The position numbers and the translations under genes were made by a program. Under the pieces are notes generated by a model that did no database searches, was not told the DNA's origin, and saw nothing but the letters and a program-made list of their open reading frames with translations. DNA of 64,000 nt, taken from the NCBI GenBank assembly GCA_015956445.1, contig WIUZ02000008.1, positions 1,550,001 to 1,614,000 of the forward strand, written 5' to 3'. How positions within the stretch are numbered: the stretch's first letter is position 1; each line of letters opens with the position of its first letter. The DNA is from Thelephora terrestris (taxonomy: Eukaryota > Basidiomycota > Agaricomycetes > Thelephorales > Thelephoraceae). Positions 1-10,480 of the stretch are shown here, piece after piece.

Positions 1-90
1 ATCTTCGACAAAGCAATGGACGAGTGGTGCTTACTGCGCCCCTCTGATCCCCTTTTCGAACAGGTGTTGTACGATGAACGTACAGAGTAG
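1..90 (+). other. Open reading tail of an unidentified coding segment cut by the window start
   Basis: Frame 1 is open from the first base to a TAG at 88-90 and reads as an acidic, plausible C-terminal peptide of 29 residues ending in DERTE. It could be the last exon of a gene or transposon ORF lying to the left. I recognise no domain. The next 400 bp hold a second short open frame (105-398) rich in Gly and Pro whose composition gives no support for coding. Confidence 0.2.
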
Positions 91-499
91 TAGCAACGCG
101 AAACATGCATTACAGAGCAGGGATCTTGTGCCAAGATGGCATCTGTCCACGTCCTCCCATCCCGACGTGGGGGCCCACCCTCAAGAACGCTCATACTTGT
201 AGATCTATTGACTGGGGACAACACCTGGTCCTTTATTACACACGGAAGAAGATCCGTCGTGCCCCTTATGCGGGGGGAGACTTCCCGGCCCCTTTCAAGG
301 GAGCCATAAACTACGGGGGAGGTTATGGACTGGGGACGGGCCCGGGTACAATAGGCATTTTGCCAGGATGGGCATGCAGCGCCTTCTACGGTTACTGAAA
401 TCAATAAAACTTGAACTGTTAACATGACTTAAAACATGTATAAAAAATCTATATTTGCATAAGGCAAGCCTATACTATTTGGTAATCGTACAGACCCTA

Positions 500-900
500 A
501 CTCCTATTTTTTCTCACTTGGGTAACCAAGTTGGGTTTAAGTCGGATGGGGTCTTACGACCCCGATCCTCCTAAACCCAACGTCGGTTACCCTCCCTCGT
601 AAAAATAGGAATTTCTAAAAATAGAACAAGCGCCGAAGATGTAATTAAGTTAAGCGCCGGATCAAACTTCTTTGATCCGATCACGCATCACGTCTTCTCT
701 GATGGAAACTGTCAAAAGAGACGCTTAGGTAATGAATTGATGCTTCTAACTCCACTGATCGCGCTTTAGCGTGACAGATAGGGGTCGTTTGATCCGAACC
801 CTAAGATAGGGGCATCACAATACATTCATCCACCACAAAGGCCCGGGCCCCTTATCCGTTTCTGATGGAAAACGCCTACGGCGTTTTCCCACAACGGGAA
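500..900. repeat. Hairpin-rich segment (structured non-coding sequence)
   Basis: This stretch has no credible gene but an unusual density of self-complementary sequence. One nested hairpin spans 503-609: 9 bp at 503-511/601-609, 8 bp at 520-527/585-592, 9 bp at 531-539/572-580 and 6 bp at 548-553/558-563 closing a TTAC loop. Then come GGATCAAA-CTTC-TTTGATCC (659-678), CTGTCA/TGACAG closing 709-777, and GGAAAACGCC-TAC-GGCGTTTTCC (867-889). Stacked hairpins like these suggest a structured RNA or the untranslated end of a transposon. No family is recognised. Confidence 0.6.
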
Positions 901-970
901 GAACAATAGCAAGCCATAACCCCGCTTTGTTCTCCGCATTTGGTAACTTCTTCCTTACTTGGCAACGGCA

Positions 971-1048
971 CTGATGAGTCTCTTGGGCTATAAAGAGACG
1001 AAAGGGCGGAAAGGTGGTTTCCCCACCTACCCTTTGCCCCCGCCCATC
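971..1048 (+). ncRNA. Hammerhead-ribozyme-like core
   Basis: CTGATGA (971-977) is followed by a perfect 7-bp stem, GTCTCTT (978-984) with AAGAGAC (993-999), around an 8-nt loop, then GAAA (1000-1003). This is the invariant hammerhead core, including the expected G-C pair at the base of stem II. Downstream, GGGCGG (1004-1009) pairs with CCGCCC (1040-1045) around an inner AGGTGG/CCACCT hairpin, which would be stem III. ATC (1046-1048) then fits the NUH cleavage triplet, although one A is bulged. Stem I between 950-970 and 1049 onward is weak, only a few discontinuous pairs. It is therefore a good core match but an unproven ribozyme. Confidence 0.45.
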
Positions 1049-1099
1049 TCCCTAGGCCTCGCTTCGCTCGGCCCCCCCTCACTCGGATTTTTCTGGCAT

Positions 1100-1560
1100 T
1101 TTTCCGAATTTTCTAGCATATAATTTCCTTTTTTGGTAATTTTTGCCAGAATCATTTTTGAGTTGCTTATGTAAGCCATCGAAATTTCCTTTTTTGGAAA
1201 CTCTTTCCTAAAATGGAAATTTCCTTTTTTGGTAATTTTTGCAAAAAGCATTTTTGAGCTGCTTATGTAAGCCATCAAAATTTCCTTTTTTGGTAATCCA
1301 TCAAATATTTCCTAAAAAGGAATTTCCTTTTTAGGAAAGACCCCTCCAAAAGCATTTTTGAGATGCTTATGTAAGCCATCAAAACTTTCCTTTTTTGGTC
1401 GGTCACATAACCTGATTACATAAGCAACACCCACTTTTTTCAGTCACATGACCTGCTTATGTCAGCCATCAAAATTTCCCAAAAAGGAAATGCAATATCA
1501 AAATCATTTTTGAGTTGCTTATGTAAGCTATCAAAAATTCCCTTTTGGGAAATTTTGATC
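1100..1560. repeat. AT-rich degenerate repeats with a GCTTATGTAAGCCATC motif
   Basis: About five imperfect copies of a unit containing CATTTTTGAG, GCTTATGTAAGCCATC and AAATTTCCTTTTTTGG occur near 1153, 1250, 1353, 1447 and 1506. Spacing is irregular, about 60-105 bp. A piece at 1297-1340 (AATCCATCAAATATTTCC) matches the 27-bp repeat of the foldback element at 18560-18890, so the region is probably an old relative of that element. No coding signal was seen from here to 1860. Confidence 0.6.
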
Positions 1561-1861
1561 GGAAATTCCCACAGTCCATTTTTCATTTTCTGCCCTCCCT
1601 GACACCCGTGGGAATTTTCTAATAATTTTTGGAATTTTTCCAGAATTTTCTGGAATTTCCCTGAATTTTTTAATTTTTATTATATAAGCAATCCACTCTC
1701 CCAGGCCACCCACACTGTCGGCACCTGCCTAATTGGGAGCACCAGTGCCCAGTAAGCTGGGTCCCAGTCCCCCCCATAATTTCCATTAAAACTTTATGAG
1801 TAAAATATCCCCCCTCAGGCCATTCAAAAACTCATGAGAAAAATCATTCAAATTTGCGACA

Positions 1862-2488
1862 AAAACTCCTAAAACATTAATGTTTTTAATAAGGACTACT
1901 GTCTCCGAGTTGACCGGAGAAGTCCGGGATCTTCAGAGGAAGTGTAACGAGCCGGAGGTTCAAGTGGAGGAAGAGGAGTTGCCGATTCCGGAGCGGGCCG
2001 AGTCTCCGCCTGCTCGTCTCGTGGTTCAGTATGAAAATAGGTTGGTTTCTATTGATGATGAAGTTGTTGAGATCCAGGAGGAGGAGTTCTACAGGAACGT
2101 TGGAGTTGTCCCTAAGGACACTCCTGTTCCTCGTAGGAAAATGACTCCCCTGATCACAGTTACGGATACGACTTTGCCAAGGAACCGATGGCCGGCTCTG
2201 GAGTTCGATCCGTATGCCGAGTTCGTTCCTGACTCGGAACCAAACTCTGATACTGAACTTCCAGATTACGGGGACCTGTCAGACGTGGATCCGAAGGGAT
2301 CTTGATTAAATAATTCTTTTGTACTGTGGCTCCAGGAATTAATCTTCTTTCTTGTCTTTTGTGCATGATCCATGAGTCGTAAAACATAATGGTTTTCGTA
2401 AGTCCAATCCAAGGGTCAGATTAATAAGCCGGTTGACTTCTGCGAGAGGTCAGTGCGCGACACTTATTAATACATCCCTTGTTGTTAG
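1862..2488 (+). pseudogene. 3' part of an unknown coiled-coil gene, tandem copy 1 (truncated)
   Basis: The open frame from about 1880 to a TGA at 2303-2305 encodes an acidic protein. It starts with a leucine/charged stretch and continues with the hallmark segment IDDEVVEIQEEEFYRN and a Pro/Arg-rich part. The same protein is encoded at 15340-15838 (copy 2) with high identity, and both share a 3' flank ending in ATACATCCCTTGTTGT (2488 here, 16013 there). Copy 1 lacks the upstream exons. It has also lost about 85 bp before its stop compared with copy 2, replacing the C-terminal helix. Function is unknown. A coiled-coil and acidic layout like that of the gene at 10481-12084 suggests one repeated gene family. 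Confidence 0.55.
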
Positions 2489-2499
2489 GAAAGCGAACT

Positions 2500-2776
2500 A
2501 ACTCCTTTTAGGTTTCAGGGACTTTCTCCAAGCTGCTTGAAGGGTGTCTCGGCGCAAGTTGGCACGCATAGAGACTAACCCTTACACAAACGAACTCCTC
2601 AATAGGGGTGTCGAGTTTGTGACTGAGGCCAACGAGACCTTCAATTCTGTGTTGGAGGCCAGCGTTCTTCATATGGGGAACGTTGGGTCCATGTTAATGG
2701 ACGAAGTGGCTCATGTCAACGAGTGCATTGATGGTCGTCGTGAGGAGATAGAAGCTTTGGAGAATTGGAAGGAAGA
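2500..2776 (+). pseudogene. Copy 2 of the unknown coiled-coil gene, 5' fragment before the LINE
   Basis: The frame from about 2543 reads into a helical, charged segment ending in EALENWKE. At 2760-2776 the sequence GAGAATTGGAAGGAAGA is the left target-site duplication of the LINE, and the same 17 bases reappear at 15124-15140. Removing the LINE and one copy of these bases makes the reading frame continuous into 15141 onward, so this exon was split by the insertion. An in-frame TGA at 2538-2540 and a pyrimidine tract with TTTTAG near 2505-2512 suggest that an upstream intron ends close by. The true first exon was not found. Confidence 0.6.
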
Positions 2777-2844
2777 GGGGGCCCTTGATCTCTTACCACC
2801 ACGAAGTGGAGAGTTCCCACGCCTTCGGCGTGAAAAATCAAGGG
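2777..2844 (+). ncRNA. HDV-like double-pseudoknot candidate at the LINE 5' end
   Basis: The first bases of the LINE can fold in the order P1-P2-P3-P1'-P4-P2' typical of HDV-like ribozymes. GGGG (2777-2780) can pair with TCCC (2815-2818). CCCTTGAT (2782-2789) pairs with ATCAAGGG (2837-2844). A P3-like hairpin uses CCAC/GTGG, and a P4-like hairpin uses ACGCC-TTC-GGCGT (2819-2831). Such ribozymes are known to free the 5' ends of R2 and other LINE transcripts. The joining strand before P2' is AAAA and shows no catalytic C, so this copy may be mutated or the resemblance may be incidental. Confidence 0.35.
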
Positions 2845-3188
2845 ATCGAGTCTACGACCGACCTGCCTAGAGCATCCCCCCCTCCCTGGCCATAGGGAGT
2901 CGTAGTTCCCAGCAACTACACGCCCCAGAAACGGGGCCTATCCCCACAAGGATAGCGGGGGCCTCACACCGAGCGCAACCCCCAGGAGGAGCTCCGCCCC
3001 GACGTGGCAAAATAAAATAAAAATAGAAAGAACCTCACAACTCCGTAGACCCTCGCGACTAGTACATGCCCGCCCCAACTGATCAATCCAAATAAACAAT
3101 ATCTCCCCCCACCCGGACCCAAAAGCGAACCCTCAGACACGTCCACCCCCCCTCTCCCTCCCAAAACAAAGAACGAAGAACGAGCACC

Positions 3189-5997
3189 GTGAAAATGGGA
3201 AAAGGCACCAAAAAACGCGGCCACAAAAACCGCAGAACACAGAAACCCCCACCCGCGGTTTCCCCCCAAAAACCCTCGCCACTATCACCCGACAGCACCG
3301 AGACACCTTCACGCACCGTTGCCGAGACAGCCCCCCCAACCAAAACCAAGCACGCCCCCCCCGCAACCCTTCCAAAGCTACAGAGACCCCATCGACACCG
3401 AATCCGACGACATGTCAGAAAACGACTGCGACAGCCTAACCCAACTATCTCTCGCCAGCTCTACCTCGTCTAGAGCACAAGTAGAGTCGACCCTCGCCCA
3501 ACTCCACTCCCAGAACTACTTTGCTGGCCTCGAAAGCTCACAGGACCCCCACCCCATGGAGACCGACGACCTCACAACCTCCACCCCGGACCAGCACGCA
3601 ACCAAGAGAAAGAGGGCTGACACAAACCCAGACGACCAGGGCACCCCATCGCCCGCGATGCGCTCGACCAACTCCCAGACGAACCAGTCCCTACCTCCCA
3701 ACCAGCTCGGCCTGTCCACTGGCAGCCAAAACAAGGCGCCTCAGAGCTCCACCAACTCTCCAGCCGCTGAGAGTAACGCCCAGCTCTCCCGCCTGTCTCT
3801 CGGCTCGACCCTATCCACATCTGCCCTACGCAACGACACCGTCCCCTCCCCCAACCGCCAGAGCCAGTCCAACCACTCCCCCTACCCCTCATCCCAACCC
3901 AGATCCCACCAAACCCCCACCATCAACACGAAAGTTGTTGACCTCGAGATAACTGGCTTCCTGGGCGAAAACCCCCTCATCGGCATACACCCACCCTCTG
4001 CGGCCGGCTGGAACTCCATCGGCGACCTCAAAGCTCTCATCTACCCCCACGACGCCTCCTTCACGGAAGATGAGAAAGGCGTCACCGCAGAACAAATGGT
4101 TCTCGCGATCGCTCTGCACCTCAACTGCCACCGCCCCGTCGTTACCGCCCCCAAGCAGGCCAAAGAATTCGAAAAGAGGAAAGGGGGAAACCGCCGCCCC
4201 TGGGTCTATATGATCACCGGACTCTCGGAGGAAAACCTCGACACCATCATCAATGACCGGTGAACTAACTGAACACTCCAGGTAGTCGGATACCCTAAAA
4301 AAGAGTGTACAAGCAGTTGAGGTGGGTACCGGTTGAGTGTTGAGTTCTGTACGACCACCGGAACAGAAGAGCTGTTCAGAGATGCCCGAAGATGTCTGGA
4401 GAATCGCCGGGGAAGACCGCGACGACTAGAGTAAAGCGCGAGATTCGAGACAAAGCAGAGGGGGATAGGAACCGAGGTTGCTGAGAGTTGCGATAGAGAA
4501 TCACCGCGAAATCGTAAAGTAGCTGAGGCAGGCTTTTGGTGGGAGCAAGAGAAAAGACACAGAGAAGCCGAGAACTTGACTTGAGAACTGGAGAGCGAAC
4601 CGGAGAACTGGAGAACTCGGACTGAAACTGAACTGGGGGATCTGAGTCGATGCATTCCAGGCTATCTAAGACACAGTATATAAAGGAAACCGAAGAATCT
4701 CCTAAATAAGCAGTGTCGAGATAGTCCGTGAGAGAGAAGGGGAACGGAAAAGCGAAACTAAGAGGAACTTGGTAAGAGGGGTAACTACTAGGGGGGGGAA
4801 ACGACGACGAAGGCTGAGTAACTACAGGGACGATGACGAAGGGGTGACAACGGCACGAGAGGAAGCCGCGTCATACAGGAGAAAATGCAGGGGAACAGAA
4901 ATCGAGAGCGGAAGATAGCAATGGAGGCAAATGCCTGGAGAACGGAACGGTGCGGGGAATGGAACTGATCGATCGACCGGGAAGTTCCGATCGATAAGGA
5001 TTCGCGGGGACGAGAGCACAGAACGATGGGATAACCGGAGATCGATGGCGGGAGGAATTGATAACGATAGATGGCGATGGCGAAGGGCTAGAACGAGAGT
5101 CGAAACGAGGATGAAAGGCGAGGGGAACGAGGCGTCGGGGATATCAGAGTTCCGGAAGGTCGAGTAGCGGGTGGCAGATGGCAGAACGCGAGGATTCGAA
5201 ACAGGGTTCCCGAGAGGGGACGCGAAGCGGGGAAGAACGTTCGAGAAACAATAGAGGCGGTCCGATGATCAGGGTGAAGGTTGCCTCGAGGCAGTCGCGA
5301 GGCCAAGAAGAGTCCGGAACTCAATGGAGTCGAACGACCAATAGGAAGGAATCGGAGATTGAGAGTTTCGACGTCGCGACACCGGTTCATCTCCAACCAA
5401 CACGCTTCGCTCCACGTCCTCCCCTTCAACCCCCCGCCCTCCCACTACATCGGGAGAATTAAGAACCTCACCCACGAACCCGACCGACAGGACTCTGTGA
5501 TCCGCCTCATCCAGAGATCCATCGACTCCGACTCCACAGTCAAAAGCTTCATCGAAGAATTTCTCCGCGCCCACAACGACAACATGCCGAGGTCGGCCAT
5601 GAGGAGAAGCTACCCCACCGACTGGATCCTCAGCACCGTCAGAGCCTTCCCCATCCAAAGCGAAAGGAAGCACGGCAGGCCATTCTCCCAATGGAACTGG
5701 TATGTCTTCACCCCAACCCGAATCCAGGAACACGTCGACGACTGGATCAAGACCCTTGCCACTGTCCAATTCGACGCGATAACCCTTGGCGTCGGTGAAA
5801 CAGTCACCAACCTCAAGTGCACAAGGTGCAAGTCCACCAACCACATCGACTCCGAATGCTTCTTCACCGGACGCACCCCCTACGTCACGACCCCCACGGA
5901 GCCAACCACCAACGCCCCCAGCACCTCGAGAGGAGGCCGAGGAGGTAGGAGAGGCCCAAGCCGCAGCAAGGGAGGAGGTAGACAGCCTAGCAACTAA
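3189..5997 (+). pseudogene. LINE ORF1 (gag-like, CCHC knuckle), frameshifted and interrupted
   Basis: The reading starts at an ATG at 3189 or 3195 with a basic N-terminus rich in Lys, Arg and Pro. It must change frame near the C7/C8 runs at 3331-3362 and then stays open to 4260. There a 1.1-kb insertion supplies a stop. Dropping the insertion and one CCGG duplicate restores the frame into 5386-5997. The C-terminal half has a conserved globular part, a C-x2-C-x4-H-x4-C knuckle (CTRCKSTNHIDSEC, about 5815-5860) and an Arg/Gly-rich tail. The product would bind LINE RNA. A related fragment on the other strand at 19470-19960 shares the KRKRADTNP motif. Confidence 0.85.
4261..5381. mobile_element. 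Solo-LTR-like insertion in LINE ORF1
   Basis: This segment begins TGAACT and ends GCGACA, giving the TG..CA ends of an LTR. It is flanked by CCGG on both sides (4257-4260 and 5382-5385); ACCGG at five bases would be an alternative reading. Its removal rejoins ORF1 in frame. It is purine-rich with no protein domain. A TATA box, TATATAAA, lies at 4677-4684, about 700 bp before the right end, as expected of a U3 promoter. With no internal domain and a single unit it is best read as a solo LTR left by recombination, or as a short non-autonomous element. Confidence 0.7.
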
Positions 5998-8900
5998 CTA
6001 CATTAACCACACGCCCCGTATCTCACGTATCTCACGAATCTTCTGTACGCCCGCCCCAGTCCCTCAAAATGAGGGACACGCCCAAATATACTGCATCCTG
6101 CCCCCCTAAATAACCTGGCCCAACCCCCACCCTCCCATACACGACTGCGACTGCGAACCGACACAACTCACCAAAACGTGAACCCTACGAATAGAATTTC
6201 TTAAAATAAATTCACAAAGACCGGCTCGGTGCTGGAACCACCAAAGATCAAATCTAATCTAGAGCCGGCCATCAACGGCCCAAATATACTGACCGCACGC
6301 GGGACAGGAAAGCCGGAAATGTCCACACACACAGGCCAACATAACGAGAGTGGTCTCGAGCTAACCCCCCCGTCGCCGAACCCAGATAACGCACGGGGAC
6401 CTAGCATACTCTCACCTCCGGGGAGTGCTGGCCGCTCTCCTCGAAGGAAAAATAAACCTCGCTAATCCCACAAGTACAAGTAACACACACCCCCCCCGCG
6501 GTCGTCCTATCGGTCTGGTTCAAACACCCTCGCCTCTCAGAGAAGGAGGAGTTCCGGCCATCAACCCCCCCTCCAATGACGAGAGAATGAGGACTGGAGA
6601 TGGTCTTCCTATACCCCACCCCCCCGGCGACGGCGAGTCCCCCCGGACAAACCGCAGCCAACTGGCCGACCACGGCCAACGCCACGACGAACCACCGCCA
6701 CCCGGTGATGGCGATATCGGGCCACCCCCTCCCCGCAACACGCCCACGACGGAACCACGGAACCCTCGATCGAGAGACAGCCTCAAGATCGCCACACTTA
6801 ACATGCGGGGCAGAAACAGCTACCTACAAGGGTTCAGACAGGAAAAATGGTTCCACATATACAGAGTAGTAAACTCGTACAAAGTAGCAGTACTAGCCAT
6901 ACAAGAAGCCCATCTCACTGACGAATTGGCAGTGAACATAAACACGGCCTTCGAAACGAAAATATTGGTCTACCACTCCCCCCTCCCGGAAACAAGAAAC
7001 GCAGCAGGCGTAGCATTCGTAATAAACAAAGGCCTTCTAAACGCCGAGAAAGTGACATACGAGGAAATCATACCAGGAAGAGCGATAATCGCCAAGATAA
7101 AGTGGCACGGAGACGCCACAATCAAAATCTTAAACATATACGCCCCGAACGATACAGCAGAAAACGAGGCCTTCTGGGATAAACTAAGAGACGCCACCAC
7201 CCGCAAACCCGAATGGAAACCAGACATCCTACTCGGCGACTTCAATGTGGTCGAAGACAGCCTCGACAGACTACCATGCCACCCAGACAACGCTGGCGCA
7301 GTAGCCGCACTAGGCAAACTGAAAAGCCACCTAAACCTCATAGACGGTTGGAGAAGAACACACCCCGACAAACGGGAATACTCACACACGCAGTCGTCCA
7401 ACACGTCCCAAAGTAGAATAGACAGAATATACATTACGAACGAACTGCTAGCCCCAGCAACCGACTGGAAAATCGACCCCCCCCCCCTCATTGAAACGGA
7501 CCACTGGCTCGTAAGCACGAACGTAACCACCCCAGAAGCACCCGAAATCGGGAGAGGACGGTGGCAAATCCCCACCTACCTACTCGAAAACGAGACCGTC
7601 ATGAACGACTTAAACACACTCGGTAGAAAAACGCTCGACAAAATCGAGACCAACAAATACCGAAGAACAAACACGGTAAACCCCCAAACTATCTACGCAA
7701 GCTTCAAAACAGACCTTGTCGAAACGTGCAGGAAACACGCCAAAGTCATCCACCCCACGATCACCAACAAGATCGCAAAGCTAAAAAAGAAGCTCATCAG
7801 CATGAACAACAACGACAACATAGACGATGACGACAAACTACTTGAATCAGTAGTTATCAAAACGGAAATCCTTGAACTTGAGAGAATCCTCTTCGAATCC
7901 AACAGGGTATACGCCAAAACGAAGAACCACGTCCATGCTGAAACAATATGCCGCGACTGGATAAGAACGAACCGCTTAAAAAAACCACGAGACGTCATCT
8001 TCAACCTATACAACCCACTCGACGAAAACCCCTCACCCACCAACGACTCCCGAGAAATGGCCGAAATGGCAAGACGATACCACCAGAAGCTCCAAACCGC
8101 AGACCGAGACCCAACAACAACCCCGAACGCCGAGAAAACCACCGCCATCCTAAACAACATATCCGTCACTATCACCCCGGAACAAAAAACTGAAATGGCA
8201 AAATACCTCGAACGAAGTAACGTACACTCCGCCCTCTCCGACTCTGCCAACGACAAAGCCGCGGGACTCGACGGCATACCAGTTGAACTCTGGAAGAAAA
8301 TGAGCTCTGCCTACGACAGCACCGCCGACCAACCCGACAACCCAAACTGCGACATAGTTAAAGTGATGGTAGCAGTATTTAATGATATCGAAAAATTTGG
8401 CATTGACCCAACCAACCGCTTCAATGAAGGGTGGATGTGCCCAATATACAAAAAAGGAGAAAGAAATAACATAGCAAACTACAGACCCATCACCGTACTA
8501 AACACGGACTACAAAACGATGACAAAGGCACTCGCGAACAAACTAGCAAACATAGCGCCAACAATCATCCACCGAGACCAAGCGGGCTTCATTAAAAAAA
8601 GAAGCATATTCGATCAAGTCAAACTCGCGAAGCTGATGATCGACTACGGCAACACCGCAGAGAAAAATGGAGCAATTATCGCACTCGACCAAGAAAAGGC
8701 ATATGACAAAATACTCCACCCGTACCTCTGGGACGTTCTCGAAAAATTCGGCTTCCCGCAACACTTCATACGCATGGTAAAACACCTATACCAAAATGCG
8801 CAAACCTCCATCCTAATAAACGGAATCCTGAGCGAACCGTACCTCGTCAACAGAGGCGTAAGACAAGGCGACGGCCTATCATGCCTACTATTCGACATCG

Positions 8901-10480
8901 GCATCGAACCCCTGGCGGCCACCATAAGAAGCTCGCCGATCCAAGGAATAAACATCCGAAACGCACCCAAAAATATAAAATGCAAGCTCTTCGCGGACGA
9001 CACAATGGTATATCTCAGCGAAACAGACGACCTGAAAACACTCGAAGACCACGCGCTAAAACCGTGGTGCGAGATATCAGGAGCCAAATTCAACATCAAC
9101 AAAACCGAAATCATCCCGATCGGCACAAAGACGTACCGAGACAACCTCACACAAACGCGAAAAATAAACCCCACAAGCACCCCGATTGAGGCAAACATCA
9201 AAATAGCAACCGAAGGCCAGCCAGTCCGAGTCCTAGGAGCTTGGATTGGAAACGGCGTCGACCAAGCCACCCCATGGACACCCACCACGGAAAAGATCGC
9301 AACCAGCCTAAAAAGATGGGAAGCAAACCACCCCACGTCCGAAGGAAGGAGACTCATCACGCAGATGATAATCGGAGGAATGACCCAATACCTAGCCAAG
9401 GTCCAAGGTATGCCCGAAGCAACAATCAAAACGCTAGACAAACTAATCCGCAACTTCGCCTGGAGCGGCGAAAACAGACCTACCATCAGCATAGCACAGA
9501 TGTCCTCAAGCATGGAAATGGGAGGTAAAAAAGTCCTCGACATACACGCCAGAAACGATGCCATCCAGCTCACATGGGTACAAGCCTACCTGAAAACGGG
9601 AGAAGACCGCCCAACATGGGCATACATAGCGGACGAAATATTCAGAAGCGACGTACCAGGTGAACCCACGTCCCTAATGGAAATCCCCAGTGCGAGGGAA
9701 AACCAATTCCTCCAAACATGGCACTCCCGGATAAACCGGAAAAAGCCCACAGCCCCAGACAACCCCGAGACACCAAGCATCCCGAACGACCTTCGAGAAA
9801 TGATAAAGATCGCCAAAAAGTACGGCGTCAAGCTAGAAGCAATCCACCCGGCCCCAGAAGTCAGAGCAGAACTCCCCGCAATAAGGAGCATACAAACGAA
9901 ACCGCTGGAAAAACCAGACACCCTAAGCGACAAATTCGGTAAATGCATAAGAAACACACACAAGGTACGCACCCTCCAAGACGTCTCCGACATAGCAACC
10001 GACGTACCGAACAACCACAAACGGAACAAAAAATGCAAGTGCGACAGATGCGCCAAAATCAGAAGAGACACAAACGGCGCCTGCAAACACCCAAACAAGT
10101 GCATCGAAAGGGCCGCAAACCTACTAGAAACTGTGAACGACAAATGGAACCCAAATATCTGTCAGGAACATGGTATTTTTAAAACTTTTTATAACACGCT
10201 CCTTCTTCGAACTCTTCTTACCACTTCTTATGTTTTGAATGTTTTACACTCCTTATCCTTCAAACCAATCATTCGGAACACACACACGCGCGTACTATTC
10301 CCAGCGAATCCACAACGAGCTATACAAGTGCTTATACTACGTCCTCAAAAGTCGACTCTATCTACGGCAGGCCTGAAGGTCACCAAATGTCCATCCCGGA
10401 GATCGTAGTGCTGGCCCCTCCTCGCTAGGACCTCCCCAAACATGGCGTCACCATCTTCGGCACTCAGCTGAACGACTAGT

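Noticed and set aside
105-398. 97-codon ORF near the window start
   Set aside because: Gly/Pro-rich composition without domain, no splice or promoter context, and overlapping hairpin-rich repeat sequence.
3083-3375. Several - strand ORFs over the LINE ORF1 start
   Set aside because: They are shadows of the C-rich + strand coding sequence and give low-complexity Gly/Val/Phe proteins.
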